A stretch of 64,000 bases of DNA from a bacterium. GTDB taxonomy: Bacteria > Cyanobacteriota > Vampirovibrionia > Obscuribacterales > Obscuribacteraceae. This document shows, one piece after another, positions 32,882 to 43,100 of this stretch. The stretch's first letter is position 1, and every line of letters begins with the position of its first letter. A program made the position numbers and the translations under genes. The stretch is from NCBI GenBank assembly GCA_016124935.1, contig WGMS01000001.1, positions 62,001 to 126,000 of the forward strand, given 5' to 3'. Below the pieces are notes generated by a model, which saw nothing but the letters and a program-made list of their open reading frames with translations, searched no databases and was not told where the DNA came from.

Positions 32882-35800
32882 CTATCTGCCCGTTTTAGGA
32901 TCATTTGAAATCGGTTCATAGGCTGTTCTTAACTTCTCTAAACTCGATTTTCCTGACTGGATGTAGGTTTTGAACTCATGGCGGTCGATTCCGTTGGTAA
33001 CCGCCGCTGCAGCAGAGGTGATCGCTGCTGGCCCGGCTATATAAAGCCCCGAAGAAGTCAAGCTGCGCGAGGTAGCTCCAGCGACCGTATCACTGGAGGC
33101 GGCTGCTTTCAGCCTGCCCACCGAGCGAGTGACGATATTGTCGCTGAGACCGCCGATAGTTTTCCTGAATGCATTGCCATAACTCAAAACTGAGCCGGGA
33201 TTCTTAGGAGCGATCAGAATATCTCGCGGCAGCCTGCCGGTTCTTATCGCCATTGTAGTACCTGCGACGCTGAGCGCGCCGATTAAAAGATCTCCGGTCA
33301 ATCCGCTGGAATCCGCGCCCATGCCTGGGATCAACGAATCAGCCAGAGCGCCTGGGAAGCTATAGTACTCTCCGGTGGATTTGTCTATTCTCTGGGTCAG
33401 GTCATAGGCGCCGGCGGTAGACTGGTAGGCAAGCCCCATCCCCAGGGTGCCATAGAGAGCCTGACCGTTGTGCATGCCCATCACCTGGGCTCTTGTGGAT
33501 TCGACTCCGGGCTTGTGGAGCTTGACCGAGTTGTAGAGATAGTCTCCGGTGTTTCGTGCTCGATTCACTACTCCCGGTACAAAGTTTTTTACCCCCTCGA
33601 CCACTCTTTTGCCCAGGCCGACGGGCTCTTTGGCGGCAGCTGCCATTTGGGCATCGAAACGATTCAACTCGCGAGCGATACCACTCTGGTAGTTGCTCAG
33701 ACCGGCTTTCTCCACTATCTCACGACCCAGAGCGCTATCGATAGGCTGCGCCAGGGCTGCTGCGTCATCAGGGAAGTACCTGGTAAATCTACCTGCCAGG
33801 GAAGGTGAGTTCTCGAAGACGTTCTTCAAGTTACCGACGGTTCCGACCTCTCGGTTTAGCCAAGCAGGAAATTCGGTGGGACTGACCTGAAAGCCGTAGG
33901 ACTTAAAGGGATTGAGTGAAACACTATTCTCAGGAAGTATATTCAGAGAGTTCTTAACAGCCGGTTGAGCCATGGCGCGGGTTCCTATCAATCCCGCCAG
34001 AAGAGAGCCGCCGGCATGCACGGCAGAATCTCGCCAGGGTTCGACCTCCCCGGTAAAAGCGTACATTGTCGCCGAGCGGCCGGCATAGGCTGCCCCAAAG
34101 CTGCCTGCCGTAAGCGTAGTCGCTCTGGCAGTAGTTGTAAGCAAACTCTGACCGGCAACAGGACGCAGCGCACGACCTCTGGTGAGAACAGCTAAAGCGG
34201 CTACACCGGTCAGGGCTGCTGCTCCGTCGGACAGATAACTCCAGCCGTTTTCGGCTGCCTCCTTTTTCATGGAATTAGCCAGAGAAGGCTCCAGATTGCT
34301 GAGCGCGCCATTTAAAATGGCCGAGAATTCAGGGTCGGTGACCAGTCTTTTAAAATCAGGCGAATTGGAAACATCTTTAGCCCCGGCAGCATATCGAACC
34401 GCTTCAGCGGTGAGTTCGTTCACTTTCTTGCGCGCGTCGGCGATGCTGAGATTGTCGTGATCTCGCAGAGCATGCACCATAGGGTCCATCGCCATTCCGG
34501 GCTTGAAAGCATCGCTATTGCCGAAAGTCCATTCTCCTTTAGCCTGCAGATTCTGCCGGGCAAGCTTCTCTATTTCAGCTTTAACCGCTTCATCTTCGAC
34601 ATCGACACCTTGCTTTTTGAACTTTTCAGAAAGCTCGGCACCATAATCTTTCAGCAATCCGGCTCTGTCGATGCCCTCTACATACCTTGGCGTACCGGAT
34701 TTCTCTGAGACATATTGATAAATCGGCTTGCCCGCGCTCATTTTGAGTTCGAACTCGGGCGCCAGATAGAACCAGGCAGCTCGCTTGGCGAGAGCAGAAG
34801 GCAGGTCATCGAGACCATAGAGCGCCAGCATGCTGCCTTTGCCTTTTTCGAGAGGATCTATGAAAGCAGACTTGCCGTTCAAACCTTTGCCATCATCCAG
34901 AATACCTGAACCATGATTGGGATCCCCGTTAAGAGTGGAGGTTATCTCAGATAACAACTGATCTGCTTCGACACCATCCACTTTCATACCGAGATTATCT
35001 ACCTGGGCGTATATAGGCTTGTCTCTTTCCAGAAGCTCTCTTTGGCTGTTCACCAGTTGATAAGGCCAGCTATTTAGCAACTCGAGAGCCTGACTGTAAG
35101 CCAGACCGGCGTCTACCCGCTGACCGAGGGTCTCCATGCGCATGGCATAATCCATCCGAACCGAAATCCTCTCGCTATACTGGCTCAGACCATTAGCCAT
35201 AAAACCGTGATAACGCAAACGATTATCAGGACTTAGAGTTTCATATTCTCCGTCAACCGGCTCTTTGAAGTAGTCTTTGCCTTCGCGAATACTTTTCTGA
35301 ACTTTAGTAAGAACCGTCAGAAGCTGATCCGGAGCAAGACTCTGACCGTCCTTGACACTGGCCGGGTCATCGACTCGGCGAATCAACTCTTCGTAAGCCT
35401 TTTTGTACTGTTCGAGATTCGTCTCAGCCTTCTTCTGATCGAAAAGCCCATAGGTATCATTTTTAGCAAGAAGATCTTCCGCGCCAATCGGACGGCCGCC
35501 TTTGCTGCCGGGAGGCAAAAGCCGGTCTCCGTCGAGGCGGTGTTGATAGAGAAGATCGAGAGACTCTACCGAAAAACCCTGCTCCGGTCCAAGCGCTTTA
35601 AGCCATACATTGACCATTGGTGTGCGTGAGAGCTTGTTGATACGCTCTCCTAGCTCAATGTCGGTCAGGCTCTTCAATGGGTCAGATTCTGGTCTGGATC
35701 TGCTCTCGGCAACTTCCAGCATAAATTTCTCGCCGACACGCTGCGCTTGAGACCCTTCGGCCACTTCGACACGGCTTGCAGACTGGCTTTCAAAAGACAT
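32882..35800 (-). CDS. Giant protein C (972 residues), unknown function
   Basis: The start is the second ATG (35800), because AGGGAG lies 7 nt upstream; an ATG at 35821 lacks a site. No known domain is recognised. It aligns along its whole length with the back half of giant protein A: LTDIELGERINKL near the start, YEELIRR, RMDYAMRMETLGQR, SALAKRAAWFYLAPEF, EWTFGNSDAFKP (~422), then SNLEPSLAN. A Gly/Ala-rich hydrophobic stretch (~515-590) and one GTVGNLK repeat unit (~652) follow, then another Gly/Ala-rich region. No signal peptide is visible. The collinearity shows descent from a common ancestor. Confidence 0.8.
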   Translation of the reverse strand: MSFESQSASRVEVAEGSQAQRVGEKFMLEVAESRSRPESDPLKSLTDIELGERINKLSRTPMVNVWLKALGPEQGFSVESLDLLYQHRLDGDRLLPPGSKGGRPIGAEDLLAKNDTYGLFDQKKAETNLEQYKKAYEELIRRVDDPASVKDGQSLAPDQLLTVLTKVQKSIREGKDYFKEPVDGEYETLSPDNRLRYHGFMANGLSQYSERISVRMDYAMRMETLGQRVDAGLAYSQALELLNSWPYQLVNSQRELLERDKPIYAQVDNLGMKVDGVEADQLLSEITSTLNGDPNHGSGILDDGKGLNGKSAFIDPLEKGKGSMLALYGLDDLPSALAKRAAWFYLAPEFELKMSAGKPIYQYVSEKSGTPRYVEGIDRAGLLKDYGAELSEKFKKQGVDVEDEAVKAEIEKLARQNLQAKGEWTFGNSDAFKPGMAMDPMVHALRDHDNLSIADARKKVNELTAEAVRYAAGAKDVSNSPDFKRLVTDPEFSAILNGALSNLEPSLANSMKKEAAENGWSYLSDGAAALTGVAALAVLTRGRALRPVAGQSLLTTTARATTLTAGSFGAAYAGRSATMYAFTGEVEPWRDSAVHAGGSLLAGLIGTRAMAQPAVKNSLNILPENSVSLNPFKSYGFQVSPTEFPAWLNREVGTVGNLKNVFENSPSLAGRFTRYFPDDAAALAQPIDSALGREIVEKAGLSNYQSGIARELNRFDAQMAAAAKEPVGLGKRVVEGVKNFVPGVVNRARNTGDYLYNSVKLHKPGVESTRAQVMGMHNGQALYGTLGMGLAYQSTAGAYDLTQRIDKSTGEYYSFPGALADSLIPGMGADSSGLTGDLLIGALSVAGTTMAIRTGRLPRDILIAPKNPGSVLSYGNAFRKTIGGLSDNIVTRSVGRLKAAASSDTVAGATSRSLTSSGLYIAGPAAITSAAAAVTNGIDRHEFKTYIQSGKSSLEKLRTAYEPISNDPKTGR

Positions 35801-35868
35801 AAAGAAACTCCCTAAACTCATTCCGGTCAGAGCCTTCGAGGAAACTTAAGTAAGGCACGAATAAATTA

Positions 35869-35908
35869 GATAGAGACCGGTAGACAAAACTTGATACCGG
35901 TCTCTATC
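35869..35908. terminator. 14-bp perfect inverted repeat between giant genes B and C
   Basis: GATAGAGACCGGTA (35869-35882) and its exact complement at 35895-35908 flank a 12-nt loop. On the minus strand the stem is followed by TAATTTATT, moderately U-rich, so it may be a partial terminator or an mRNA end-stabilising hairpin between two co-directional genes. Confidence 0.5.
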
Positions 35909-35948
35909 CAGATTGAACGGTTTCTAGACAAAAGAGAAAGTAGCTTTT

Positions 35949-38900
35949 CTATTGTCGGTCTCTTAAATTACGGGCATCAAAAGCGTTTTTGGGTACCAGC
36001 TCATCTACCCGAAATTCCAGACGACTGGGTCGCGGCTTACCAGAATCATAAGAGCCCGGGTCGGCAGGGATGATCATAGAGCGTCCATTGACCTGGACCT
36101 GGAGCATCGGTTGATCGCTGAATTCAGGTATATAGAGCTTTCTCACCGTGGGCTGAACCGGTCTTATCTGAAACGGCAGACTCTGACCCCGGAAAAGCAT
36201 ATTGTCGGTGGTGGCATTTCTCAAACCGAATATGGCGCCACTGTCGGAGAGATTGTTCAGGAATCTTGAGTAGTCCCTTGAATTATGAATATCCAGTCCG
36301 CTTCCTGTGTAGTGACTGATACTGCGGGCGGTAAGGCTGCGGAAAGCTCCATATCCTAGATTACCCAGGTCACCATCTCGGTAAGCGCCTTCGTTGTTCT
36401 GCCAGAAATCATAACTGGGCGCATGCTGATCTCCCTGGAGCCTGTCAATACCCAACTTGATACCATCACCAAAGGCCGCTGCGTATTCTCTACCGGCGAC
36501 TCCCTTGAAAGTATTCATGGCAAGCGATCCGCCTTGACCTATCCGTAAAGCGTTAGGGGCAAAAGCGTTACCGAGGATGCCGGAGGAGGGAGCCAGTCCC
36601 ATGGAGCCTACATATATGGAATTGAGCAGTCCACGCTGCCCCATCTCCATAGCTAGCCCACCCAAGGTCTGGTTGCCCTGGGAGATATCATAGGCACCGA
36701 TACCGGCATAAGGAGCCAGGGGAGCCACCGAAGCAGCTGTAAACTTACCGGCCTGGCTGGCATAATAGAGAGAGGTAGCACGAATTCCTGTCGGTGCGGC
36801 GATCTCTCCGCTGGCGATGGCGGCGGCTCGCATACTGTTGGAGGCAAATAGCATTCTGGTGGCGCCCACGGTGCCGGCGCTGCTGAAGCCCATGGCAAAG
36901 CCCTCGGCCCCGGTTCTCCAGTTGGTCTTGCCGGAAGCAAAACGATCTATGACATTAGCATCGAGATCACCGGTGGCGTATTTCTCCATACCCATATAGG
37001 TCGCCGCACCGACACCGCCTGCCAGCAAGGCCTTAGCGCCGAGAACCATACCGGCGGAAAGTCCGGTACCGGCACCAAGGGTGGAGACACCGATGGCGAC
37101 AGCGGCTGCCACGGTCACCACTGCGGCGACCGTGCGCCAGTTACGGCGCCACCAGCTCGACGAGCGACCATGGAGGTCCTCCATGTTGAGATCTTTATTG
37201 TTATAGAGTTCAGGGTCTTCGGTCTTGATCAAATCGAGCATATTTCTGGCGTGATCGAAATTCTCTTGGCCGAAAGAATAACTGGCATCAAGAAAACGAG
37301 TCAGGTTCTTCTGATGCTTGACCGAAGAATCCCTCTCTAGAATGGTGGTTTCCAGATACTTGATCTCTCTTTCGATGCGCTGCCTCTCGAGAGTACGGGC
37401 CTCTTCAGTAGCGAACTGCTTTTGATCCAGCCCCTGCTCTTCTTTTTTGAGCTCATCGACTCTTGCCTGAAGCTTCTTGTTTTGCCGCTCCACATCGAGC
37501 TCAACCAGTCTGGTAACCTGATACATCTTAGTCAACTCGGCTTGAGGATCAATTTTATTGCCGTTCTCATCGACATCGGATTCACCGGTGGCAACTCTGT
37601 CATAACGCTGCTTGGCCTTTACCCACTCAGCTGGGTCGACGGAGGTAATGCCAGTGGTAGCTTGGTAATCGAATTTGCGCAGGTCGTCGTTAATATAATC
37701 GAGTTGATCACCATTTCTCTGAAATATCATATGCGGTGCTTCCGCTTTCACTTGCATGAAGAGGAGACTGGCATCATCGACGGTATTACGCGCCTGGTCT
37801 AGAAGAGTATCTACTCTCACACCCTGATATTTAGATGAGTCTTCACCCACGTAGTCCCTGGCGATCTTTTCCAGAACTTCCTGATCTTTCGTACCCTTGG
37901 CAGCTTCCAGCGCCTGGCTGAGATCTTTTCCTTTGTATCTATCGCCCATCTCGGCCAGGGCAGTGTAATTGTTCTGACCGTTATCTCTTAAATAAAGGGC
38001 GTAGTCGAGCTTAGCTTTGGCACCGATATTGGCGATGGCCTGGAACTGTTCGGAAAAGGTCGGCACTCGGCGATTGGGGTCATCGGGATTGACCACGTTG
38101 CCCTGGATATCGCGCATGCGGTAGTAGTCTTTCATCGCTTCTGAGTTGAGGAAGGCGATATCCAGCTCTTTGGCTTTCTCCGCAGCAAGCCTGAGAGCGT
38201 CTCCTTCTGTCTTTATGTCGAGTTGCTGACCGGCAGTATTGGCTTTGTTCGACTCCACCAGAATCTCGATGGCAAGCCGCTTATCGCTCTCCGAAGCGCC
38301 TTTATCGCCCAGGGTAAGCAACGCCTCTATCTGCTTGGCTTTATCCTCTTGCTCCATGGCATGCTCGATGGTCTGCTCAATAGGCATGCCGGTTCTATTT
38401 GCTTCATCCTCGGCTTTTACGAACTTGACAGTGGTCTCGGCGCTGGCGAGCATGGGAAGAATCTTGTTGCTGACTATGATCTCGACATCATAGCCGGCCT
38501 GGGAAGCACGCAGCTCTCGGTCTACTTGCTTTGCATGGGTAAGATCGACATTGGCGGAGATTACATCTTCGGGAGTACCGGTCATGCCCAGGGGGACGTC
38601 CGGATTGGCATAGCCAAGGGCCTTCATCTCGGCCGAACGCAATCTGGTGTAAGCAAGACCGTGGCGCACATCCTGGATTTGATCGGTTTTTACAATCGTC
38701 TCCTTCAGGGCGGCCAGATCCTGTCTTTCCTGATCGTTAGCCGGGGTCATCTTATCTATATTTTCAACGGTAAGTTGACTCTGATCAAAGATTCCCAGTT
38801 TGCGAGCCAACCTGGTTCTCTCGGCCACGGTCTCGGCCATTTTGATATCCAGCTCCCGGGTAGCGGCCATATCTATCGGTCCAGGACTGACTTTGTCCGC

Positions 38901-40067
38901 TGTTGCAATAGAGCGGCTCAGTTCATCACGGATCGTGGTCTTGAGCTCTTTGACTCTCTCTTCCACTGTCACTTCTTGCTCTACCGGCTTGCCATCCACA
39001 ATTCTGGTGACAGTCACTTTGTCGGTCGGCTTTTTGCCGTCTTCCTGCAGCTTATTAAGCTCATCGACCGAAGTTTTAACAACCAGGTCGCTTACCCTCA
39101 GCTTGTCGGATCCATCTTTGATCATGGCTTCAACCGGATCGACAATCTCCAGGCGCGGAGAGCCGCCCTCGACCTTGTCCGTGCCGAGCATACGGGTCTC
39201 TATTTCTTTCAAGCGCTCGGAAACCGGCATAGAGACAACCTGGTCGCCATTTTTAACCTCTATCTGCTCATCGGGTCTCTTGCCCGAGGTCAAAAGCTCG
39301 TTTCGCTCGGCGATAAGAGATTTTAGATCCTCCGGGGCTCTTGCCGCCACCGCATCCACCCGGGCTGTCTCCTGGGGTCTGTCGGCGACAGTGGCTCTAT
39401 CCCGACTTCCGGCAGCGGCCGACTCGCCATAGATTTTGATGGTGGCATTATTATCGAGACCGGAAAATGCCTGTTTTAGGTCGGTGGAGCGAGTGATGGG
39501 CTCACCGGAACCGGATTTATTGGTATGGGCGTGGAAGCCGACCTTGCCGTTAACGATACGAACAACGGCAAGCTGTACCTGACCGTCTTTTTCATAGGTG
39601 ACGATATCTCCATTTCTGAGTTTATCGAGATCAAGGTCTTTGGCCTTTTCAGAGCGTGCCTGCCAGGCCGGGTCACTGGCAGCGATACGCTGCTGAATGC
39701 CATCTTCTATCTGCTTTTCCGTAGCGTTCTGAGGAAGCCATTCATAACGTTTCGAATCGCCGCCGAGAAAATCGGTCTTGAGAATAGTGGCGATATCCAG
39801 TTTGTCTTCATCTTGATCGCCACCGTTGGCGTCGACGATATCGACCTCTTGGAGGTGGCGGTCGGCGGTGTTGCTCCCGGGCTGCGCTTTGGTCTCGGAG
39901 AATGCTACATCTTGAGACTTCTGGTCGGCAGGCGGAGTGAAAACCTCTTTACCCAGATCCGGCTGAGAGTTACTGCTGCCATCAGAAAGCTCGAATTTGA
40001 CAGGCTCGGAGCTATCGCCTTTGCCTGGACTATCTTGCGGCTTTTCCTGAACACCTTCTTTAGCCAT
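35949..40067 (-). CDS. Giant protein B (1372 residues), unknown function
   Basis: Family not recognised. Residues 1-90 are acidic and disordered. Residues ~110-210 look like a beta-rich domain (LRNGDIVTYEKDGQVQLAVV; KVGFHAHTNKSG), with no catalytic Cys/His pair evident. A long helical region follows, partly coiled coil (~850-910, rich in E/K/Q). A Trp/Arg-rich SSSWWRRNWRT precedes strongly hydrophobic Ala/Val/Gly helices (~975-1035), and the C-terminal ~330 residues are Gly/Ala/Ser-rich. The overall plan (acidic N-terminus, helices, hydrophobic glycine-rich segment, polar C-terminus) resembles giants A and C without the clear local identity those two share. It is 91 bp from A and 148 bp from C, in the same direction. 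Confidence 0.75.
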   Translation of the reverse strand: MAKEGVQEKPQDSPGKGDSSEPVKFELSDGSSNSQPDLGKEVFTPPADQKSQDVAFSETKAQPGSNTADRHLQEVDIVDANGGDQDEDKLDIATILKTDFLGGDSKRYEWLPQNATEKQIEDGIQQRIAASDPAWQARSEKAKDLDLDKLRNGDIVTYEKDGQVQLAVVRIVNGKVGFHAHTNKSGSGEPITRSTDLKQAFSGLDNNATIKIYGESAAAGSRDRATVADRPQETARVDAVAARAPEDLKSLIAERNELLTSGKRPDEQIEVKNGDQVVSMPVSERLKEIETRMLGTDKVEGGSPRLEIVDPVEAMIKDGSDKLRVSDLVVKTSVDELNKLQEDGKKPTDKVTVTRIVDGKPVEQEVTVEERVKELKTTIRDELSRSIATADKVSPGPIDMAATRELDIKMAETVAERTRLARKLGIFDQSQLTVENIDKMTPANDQERQDLAALKETIVKTDQIQDVRHGLAYTRLRSAEMKALGYANPDVPLGMTGTPEDVISANVDLTHAKQVDRELRASQAGYDVEIIVSNKILPMLASAETTVKFVKAEDEANRTGMPIEQTIEHAMEQEDKAKQIEALLTLGDKGASESDKRLAIEILVESNKANTAGQQLDIKTEGDALRLAAEKAKELDIAFLNSEAMKDYYRMRDIQGNVVNPDDPNRRVPTFSEQFQAIANIGAKAKLDYALYLRDNGQNNYTALAEMGDRYKGKDLSQALEAAKGTKDQEVLEKIARDYVGEDSSKYQGVRVDTLLDQARNTVDDASLLFMQVKAEAPHMIFQRNGDQLDYINDDLRKFDYQATTGITSVDPAEWVKAKQRYDRVATGESDVDENGNKIDPQAELTKMYQVTRLVELDVERQNKKLQARVDELKKEEQGLDQKQFATEEARTLERQRIEREIKYLETTILERDSSVKHQKNLTRFLDASYSFGQENFDHARNMLDLIKTEDPELYNNKDLNMEDLHGRSSSWWRRNWRTVAAVVTVAAAVAIGVSTLGAGTGLSAGMVLGAKALLAGGVGAATYMGMEKYATGDLDANVIDRFASGKTNWRTGAEGFAMGFSSAGTVGATRMLFASNSMRAAAIASGEIAAPTGIRATSLYYASQAGKFTAASVAPLAPYAGIGAYDISQGNQTLGGLAMEMGQRGLLNSIYVGSMGLAPSSGILGNAFAPNALRIGQGGSLAMNTFKGVAGREYAAAFGDGIKLGIDRLQGDQHAPSYDFWQNNEGAYRDGDLGNLGYGAFRSLTARSISHYTGSGLDIHNSRDYSRFLNNLSDSGAIFGLRNATTDNMLFRGQSLPFQIRPVQPTVRKLYIPEFSDQPMLQVQVNGRSMIIPADPGSYDSGKPRPSRLEFRVDELVPKNAFDARNLRDRQ

Positions 40068-40110
40068 CTCTTCTGCCGACCTCGGAAAAAAAACTTCGAT
40101 ATTGTCCGGT

Positions 40111-40140
40111 TATATACACAATCTTCCCTCTTTTGGACAA
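40111..40140 (-). promoter_or_regulatory. Candidate promoter of giant gene B with repeated TTGTCC motif
   Basis: TTGTCC (40140-40135), 18 bp, TATATA (40116-40111), 44 bp before the ATG at 40067. CGGACAAT occurs near both ends of this region on the minus strand, and a GGACAA-AAA-TTGTCC hairpin lies at 40135-40149; these repeats could be operator sites. Confidence 0.4.
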
Positions 40141-40158
40141 AAATTGTCCGAAAACTCG

Positions 40159-43100
40159 CTAGAAAGAGCTTTCCGGTCTGAAAACCGCTCCACCTTCATC
40201 GGACTCTCTCTTGTCGTCAGCCGGCACGACCTGCGGTCTTGCCTCCTCTTCGGGTTTAGAGCCGGCAACAACCGGGTCTCCTTCGGGTTTTTCTTCCTCA
40301 ATTTCGGTGACGCTCTCGGTGGTCTTATCGACCGCTCCGCTTGCATCCCTGGTTTGAACGGGAGCGGCGGAACGATAGAGACCGGACCAGCCCTGGGGAG
40401 CCCTGAAATCATCGTTGGAGATCTCGGTCTTCATCATGTTGTACTTTTCTCTGGACCAGGGACCGATCTGGGTATCGGTCTTGAAGAGCTCTCGATTCTG
40501 GAACCAGTTATAAGGTACGGCTATAGCTCCCTCGAAGAACTGGTTGCCTCCCAGCATGGCGCCACCGGTTCCGACGGAGCGGAAGATGGTACCTCTAACG
40601 GAACTCTCCATTCCGGCTTCCTTCATCAAGGACCAGGTTCTGGTCAAAGAGGTATCGAAGCCGACACCGGCCATTCTTCTTGTCGCATTTAGATAATTGA
40701 GCGGATTATAGCCTGACGGTGCAGGCAGTCCATGAGGTCCCAAAACCGGCTTACCGAGATTGCCTGTTCTCAACATCTGCACCATGAAGGCCAGTTCCCC
40801 TGCCGTCATCAAAGATTTCCAGGCAGTCTGGCTCATATTGTCACCGATAAGATCCGGCGACAGAGCGGTAGTCAAAGACTCGAGCGCAGTGTAGTTCTCG
40901 CCGGTCTCCTTATTTACCTGCATTCTCAACTCGTGAGCGCCGGCTGTCATGTTATACCAGCCCTTCATCGCTAAGTACGTATGGATGGCGTTGGCATTGC
41001 CGCTTCTCGCCATGGTCAGTACGTCCGTGCCCGCGTCCATGGTGTGGAAGCCTACGGTGTCGGAAGCCCATTTGTAACTACCGACCACTCTATCCTTGCC
41101 ACCAACCATAAGGCTCTGACCGCCGGACTTGGCACTGTCGATGGCTCCGCGCACCGTGGGCATCTTCTCCATAAAGCTGCGCATGGCCTGGGAGTAGGTC
41201 TCGCCAGTGGTAGCAGCCCGGGTAACCGAAGCCACCTTCTCCTGCGCCGAAGCCACCGCCGCCCTGGGATCGGTGCGAACAGCGGTGTAGGCGTCCTTGA
41301 GAGAGCCCCAGGCAGTTCTTCCGCCGCTATTTATCAGCGAGCCGGTACGGCTCACCACACCGGCGGTCTCGCCGCCTCGAATGGCTTTGACGGCCTCTTC
41401 ATCCATGCGGCTGAGAACATTATAGAGACCGCTGCCATCGAAGGCTCTTACATGCTGTTTGAGAACATCGTTCAACAGCGCCCCTTCCGGAACATCCTTG
41501 AGATTCGGGAACGCCTCGTCGAATTTATCGGAGAAGTTTCTACCGTAATACTCTTTGAAATCTTTGAGGGTAAAGCCGGCGGCGTCATCGCCAAAGGCTT
41601 TGACGAAATTATCAGAGAGCTCTGCTGCGGTGAACTGCAGCTCTTCGTTACCGAGAATACGCGGATAGAAATTAATCTGGCTTTCGCCTAAGAGCTGCTT
41701 GGCAGCGTCGTCGGTTAGCTTGAGACCTTCCTGAGCGGCAGGGATTTTCTTGCTCAATTCGGTGGCGAGCTTATGATTTTTAGAAGCGAGAGCCGCTTTC
41801 AAATCGCCAAGGGTAGCGCCTTCTCCGAGGGTTTTTGTGAATTCCGAGACCGCGTCGTCGACACTGGTCAGCATATTGGGAGTGCGATTGAGACCGGCTC
41901 TTTGAAGAACAGCCTGGGCTTCGGCGCTGGAGAGCCTGGCCGCCGTGTCGACTTTCAAGCGCCTGGCGGCGGTTTCGAGCTCCATGGCAGGACCGTACAA
42001 ACCTCTGTCAGCCAGGGATTTCTGCAGTTGTTGAATACTGACTTCGTCGGCGGAACCACCAACTCCGCGAGCCAGAGCCCGAGCCGATCTGTCCAGTACT
42101 GCTCCTTGAGCCTCCTGGGCGATTCTTCCCATATTCTGACCATAGAGTCCCAGTTCGCGAATAACAGCTTTGCCTTCATCTCCTAATATGGGCTTAGCCA
42201 GATCATCCACAAGCTCCGGTATGCGAGAAGCAGCCGCCCGCCCCTGGGGACCAAGGGTCTCTAGATAGGTCTTGAGATCACCCACGGTTGCGGGGTTGCT
42301 TGAACGCTTAGAAACCCTCAAGGCATCATCGAAGATCTGGGCAGCCTTGTCGACATTTAACAAAGCCTTATCGGCTTCAAGAATCGGTCCCATCTCATCC
42401 ACGAGCTTAGCCATATCGGTGGTCTGTCTTTTGACCAGGTTGGTATGAATTTCTCTTGCGACCCCACGTAGATTAGCACCATAGAGGTTTGTCTCTCTCA
42501 GGATATTCTGTCCGAGATTGCTGGATATCGGCTTGGCAAGGTCATCGGCAGAGAGCTTCGCTGCCCGCATGGCATCATCGAGGGCGCTCACTTCGGCTCT
42601 CAAGCCTTTGCCACTGAGGAAAGTGCGCAGGTCGCCCAGGGTGTTGATGGTATTACCTGAGGCGGCAGCTTCCTGCAAGAACTTGGTGCTGCCGAATGTG
42701 CTCAAGTTGGCTTCTTTCAAGACAGCTTTACCGGTATCATCAACGACACCGACTCCACGAATGAACTGAGCCGTTCTAGAACCCTGGCCGGCTTCGTCCA
42801 TTAACGAGAAGAGCTGACCGACAGTTCCGGGTTGTCCCTGGGGTCCGAGATTATTCTCGAGCCATTTGCTCGACTCGTAGAGACTCATCGGTTTACCCAC
42901 ATTGGAGAGAAATCGGAAAGTGTTTCTCACCATCGGCTGAGCAATCTCCGGAGCTGCTTTTATTGTATGGTAGGCTATTCTACGGCTATAACTCGACGGA
43001 ATCAGCCTCATCGCTTCATTGGGGACTTTGGAGCTGATTAACTTGTGACCAATAAGTCCGACACCGACAGAGCCCATGGTATGCCAGAAAGTGTCAGAAG

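Noticed and set aside
38223-39326. 367-residue plus-strand ORF
   Set aside because: It is antisense to giant gene B, whose frame is continuous, has a paralogous architecture and normal amino-acid composition; the plus-strand frame has no recognisable motif or ribosome site. The other long antisense frames over giant A (for example 40981-41691, 46333-47028 and 47515-48330) were rejected likewise.
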